Shown here: positions 5,716 to 7,570 of the stretch, piece after piece
Position numbering within the stretch: position 1 is the first letter of the stretch
Layout: each line of letters begins with the position of its first letter
Origin: JBKHDT01 sp049974825
GTDB taxonomy: Bacteria > Pseudomonadota > Gammaproteobacteria > Halothiobacillales > Halothiobacillaceae
Assembly (NCBI GenBank): GCA_049974825.1
Contig: JBNGDJ010000110.1
Coordinates: forward strand, 1-7,570
DNA: 7,570 nt
Reading direction: 5' to 3'
Notes under the pieces: model-generated
The model's input: only the letters and a program-made list of their open reading frames with translations
Database searches by the model: none
What the model was told of the DNA's origin: nothing
Made by a program: the position numbers and the translations under genes

Positions 5716-7570
5716 TCAGAGCGTGTGGTACATGATCGTCCGCTCGTTCAGCATCTCATACTCCGTCGTATCGAAATGCTGTTCGAGATAGAGATCCATG
5801 TACGTCATGTCCGGCCCCTCGGCACCGGCTCTGCCGGCGCGAAGTTCGCTTCGCAGCTTCTGCGTTTCGCGCTCGTCCACCGTTTCGTTTGCAGGATCCA
5901 GGACCACTCCGTAAACCCGGCGCGCGTATCCTTCGGTGAGGTACTCCTCCACGACGTCTTTAAGCACCAACTGCGGGTCGCGTTCCAGCGGGTCGCCATG
6001 ACCGCCGCCCCCAGCACTCTTGATTTGGAAGACATCGCCTACGTCGAGATAAATTCGCTCCATCGGCATGGTTGGGAGCACATCCTTGCGCTTATCTCTG
6101 GCCGGGCGGACCGTATTCAGGGCAGGCGTGCCGGGATACCCCCCCTCAAGCCCGTAAGGCAGATGGCGCCGTCGATCCGAACGCTGTGTCAGGAGGGCCC
6201 GCTCTCCGCCGCGCAGTCGGTAGGTGCGCTCGAACCCGGGAGCACCGCGGAATTTGCCCGGCCCGCCAGAGTTTTCCATGATGCGATAGTTGACGACCTC
6301 GACCGGGAACAGCGCCTCGATCATCTCGATCGGCTGGTTGGTCATGTTCGCGCCGGGATTGGGCAGACCGACCGGCCCGTCCCGGTCGTGCATCGCCCCC
6401 CATGCCCCAGCCAGACATTCGGTGCAAACGTAGGGCTCTCCATCGTCGGTGTTGCTGGCAATGGCCGGGAAGATCACACCACCATCGCCACCGGCCTTGA
6501 CGCGATCGGGCAGCGCTTGGGAAAGCGCGCCGAAAATCGTGTCGATCATGCGATAACCCGATACTGCCCGCGCGTTGCTCGGCGCCGGATGGCTCGGGTT
6601 GATGATCGTCCCGAGCGGGGTGACATGTTTGATCGGCCGGGTAGCGCCCGCAACATTGGGCACGTCGCCAGACACCAGGCAACGGACCGCCAGCACGCCG
6701 GATGAGTGCGTGAAGGAAACCGGGCAATTGATGGCGCCCGGAACCTGTGGCGACGATCCAGTCCAGTCGAACTCGATCTCCTCGTCCTGCACCGTCACCT
6801 TGACCTGGAACTTGATCGGTTCCGGGTTTTCACCCAGCCCGTCGATGTGATCCTCGAATTCGTACACACCGTTGGGGATTTGCCGGATCTCCTCGCGCAT
6901 GACACGCTCGGCGTGCTCATGCAGGTATTCGGTGTATTCACGGACGGTATCCGCACCAAGCTTTTCGATCAGCTCCAGATAGGATTTCTCACCGGTACGG
7001 CACGCGGCGAGCTGCGCGCGCATGTCGCCCGCCACTTTGGTCGGGTACCGGTTGTTCTTCGCGATCACTTTGAACACCTGTTCGACCGGCTCGCCCCTGT
7101 CATACATTTTGACGATCGGAATGCGCAGGCCTTCCTGGAAATTGTCGATCGCAAGCACGGAGTTACCGCCTGCCGAAATCCCGCCGATATCCGCTTGGTG
7201 ACACAGGGTGATCATGAAGGCTTCGCGCCGGCCACGGTAAAAGAGCGGCTTGACGATATAGACGTCCGGCAGGTGCATGCCGCCACCGCCATAGGGATCA
7301 TTCCAGACGAAGACATCGCCTTCGTGCATGTCGTCGCCATAATCCTCGAGCAAGTGACTCATGGCGAGAGGGAAGGAACCAATGTGCAGCGGCACGGTCA
7401 GGCCTTGGCCAACAATCTCGCCGTTGTGATCGGCGACCCCGGTGGAATAATCCATCGAGTCCCGGACGATCGGGGAGTAAGCCGTCCGAAGGATGACCAG
7501 AGCCATTTCGTCGGCGATGGATCCAAGTGTGTTCTTAACAACTTCAGCTGTGATCGGGTCAATCTTGGTC
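5716..7570 (-). CDS. N-methylhydantoinase B / acetone carboxylase-like subunit (5' end off window)
   Basis: 617 codons are visible. The frame stays open through the right edge and upstream of the ATG at 7506 it reads TKIDPITAEVVKNTLGSIADE, which is the normal HyuB N-terminus. The true start therefore lies a few codons beyond the window and 7506 is an internal Met. HyuB-type subunits pair with HyuA in ATP-dependent hydrolysis of hydantoins or 5-oxoproline, or in acetone/acetophenone carboxylation. Landmarks (visible numbering): DYSTGVADHNG near 40-50, WNDPYGGGGMHLPD (89-102), HQADIGG (124-130, a Gln where many members have a second His), NSGGPGKFRGAPGFE in the C-terminal half, and the diagnostic SAGGGGHGDPLERD (518-531). 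A tail of roughly 60 residues after the last conserved segment is longer than usual. A HyuA partner is expected just beyond the right edge. The substrate cannot be read from the sequence. Confidence 0.9.
   Translation of the reverse strand, partial: TKIDPITAEVVKNTLGSIADEMALVILRTAYSPIVRDSMDYSTGVADHNGEIVGQGLTVPLHIGSFPLAMSHLLEDYGDDMHEGDVFVWNDPYGGGGMHLPDVYIVKPLFYRGRREAFMITLCHQADIGGISAGGNSVLAIDNFQEGLRIPIVKMYDRGEPVEQVFKVIAKNNRYPTKVAGDMRAQLAACRTGEKSYLELIEKLGADTVREYTEYLHEHAERVMREEIRQIPNGVYEFEDHIDGLGENPEPIKFQVKVTVQDEEIEFDWTGSSPQVPGAINCPVSFTHSSGVLAVRCLVSGDVPNVAGATRPIKHVTPLGTIINPSHPAPSNARAVSGYRMIDTIFGALSQALPDRVKAGGDGGVIFPAIASNTDDGEPYVCTECLAGAWGAMHDRDGPVGLPNPGANMTNQPIEMIEALFPVEVVNYRIMENSGGPGKFRGAPGFERTYRLRGGERALLTQRSDRRRHLPYGLEGGYPGTPALNTVRPARDKRKDVLPTMPMERIYLDVGDVFQIKSAGGGGHGDPLERDPQLVLKDVVEEYLTEGYARRVYGVVLDPANETVDERETQKLRSELRAGRAGAEGPDMTYMDLYLEQHFDTTEYEMLNERTIMYHTL

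Noticed and set aside
5701..6705. Plus-strand open frame of 334 codons opposite hyuB
   Set aside because: Antisense to conserved HyuB sequence, with low-complexity composition and no domain.

Overview
The window looks like a moderately high-GC alphaproteobacterium, probably of Rhodobacterales type. This rests on the base composition judged by eye and on the C-terminal sequence of an electron-transfer flavoprotein alpha subunit at the left. All supported genes lie on the minus strand, so transcription runs from right to left. No rRNA, tRNA, CRISPR array or intact mobile element is visible.

Layout in the direction of transcription. An N-methylhydantoinase B / acetone-carboxylase-like subunit (hyuB-type) enters from the right edge, with only its extreme N-terminus missing. 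After 93 bases comes a maleate cis-trans isomerase / Asp-Glu racemase superfamily enzyme. After a further 133 bases, which hold a small tandem repeat, comes a tight three-gene block: a 2,4-diaminopentanoate dehydrogenase-like oxidoreductase (ord copy 1), the small subunit ortA and the PLP subunit ortB of 2-amino-4-oxopentanoate thiolase. Their reading frames overlap by 8 and 4 bases, so translation is probably coupled. A 99-base gap follows, then a second, divergent ord-like dehydrogenase (copy 2).

Beyond copy 2 lie about 366 bases with no supportable gene, apart from an inverted repeat just after the stop codon. The sequence then passes abruptly into the last ~85 codons of etfA, a broken gene, and after 34 bases into the first 14 codons of a biotin-carboxylase-type protein that runs off the left edge. 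The etfA break looks like the boundary between a catabolic gene block and unrelated chromosomal sequence.

Working together: Ord and OrtAB are the last two enzymes of the oxidative ornithine pathway known from clostridia. They convert 2,4-diaminopentanoate to 2-amino-4-oxopentanoate, and then, with CoA, to acetyl-CoA and D-alanine. No ornithine racemase or B12-dependent ornithine 4,5-aminomutase (oraS/oraE) is visible here. Instead the module sits with a hydantoinase-type protein and a cis-trans isomerase/racemase, and it has two dehydrogenases instead of one. The most interesting reading is an aerobic variant pathway that feeds the Ord/OrtAB end from a different substrate. That reading is inference; genes beyond the right edge would test it.
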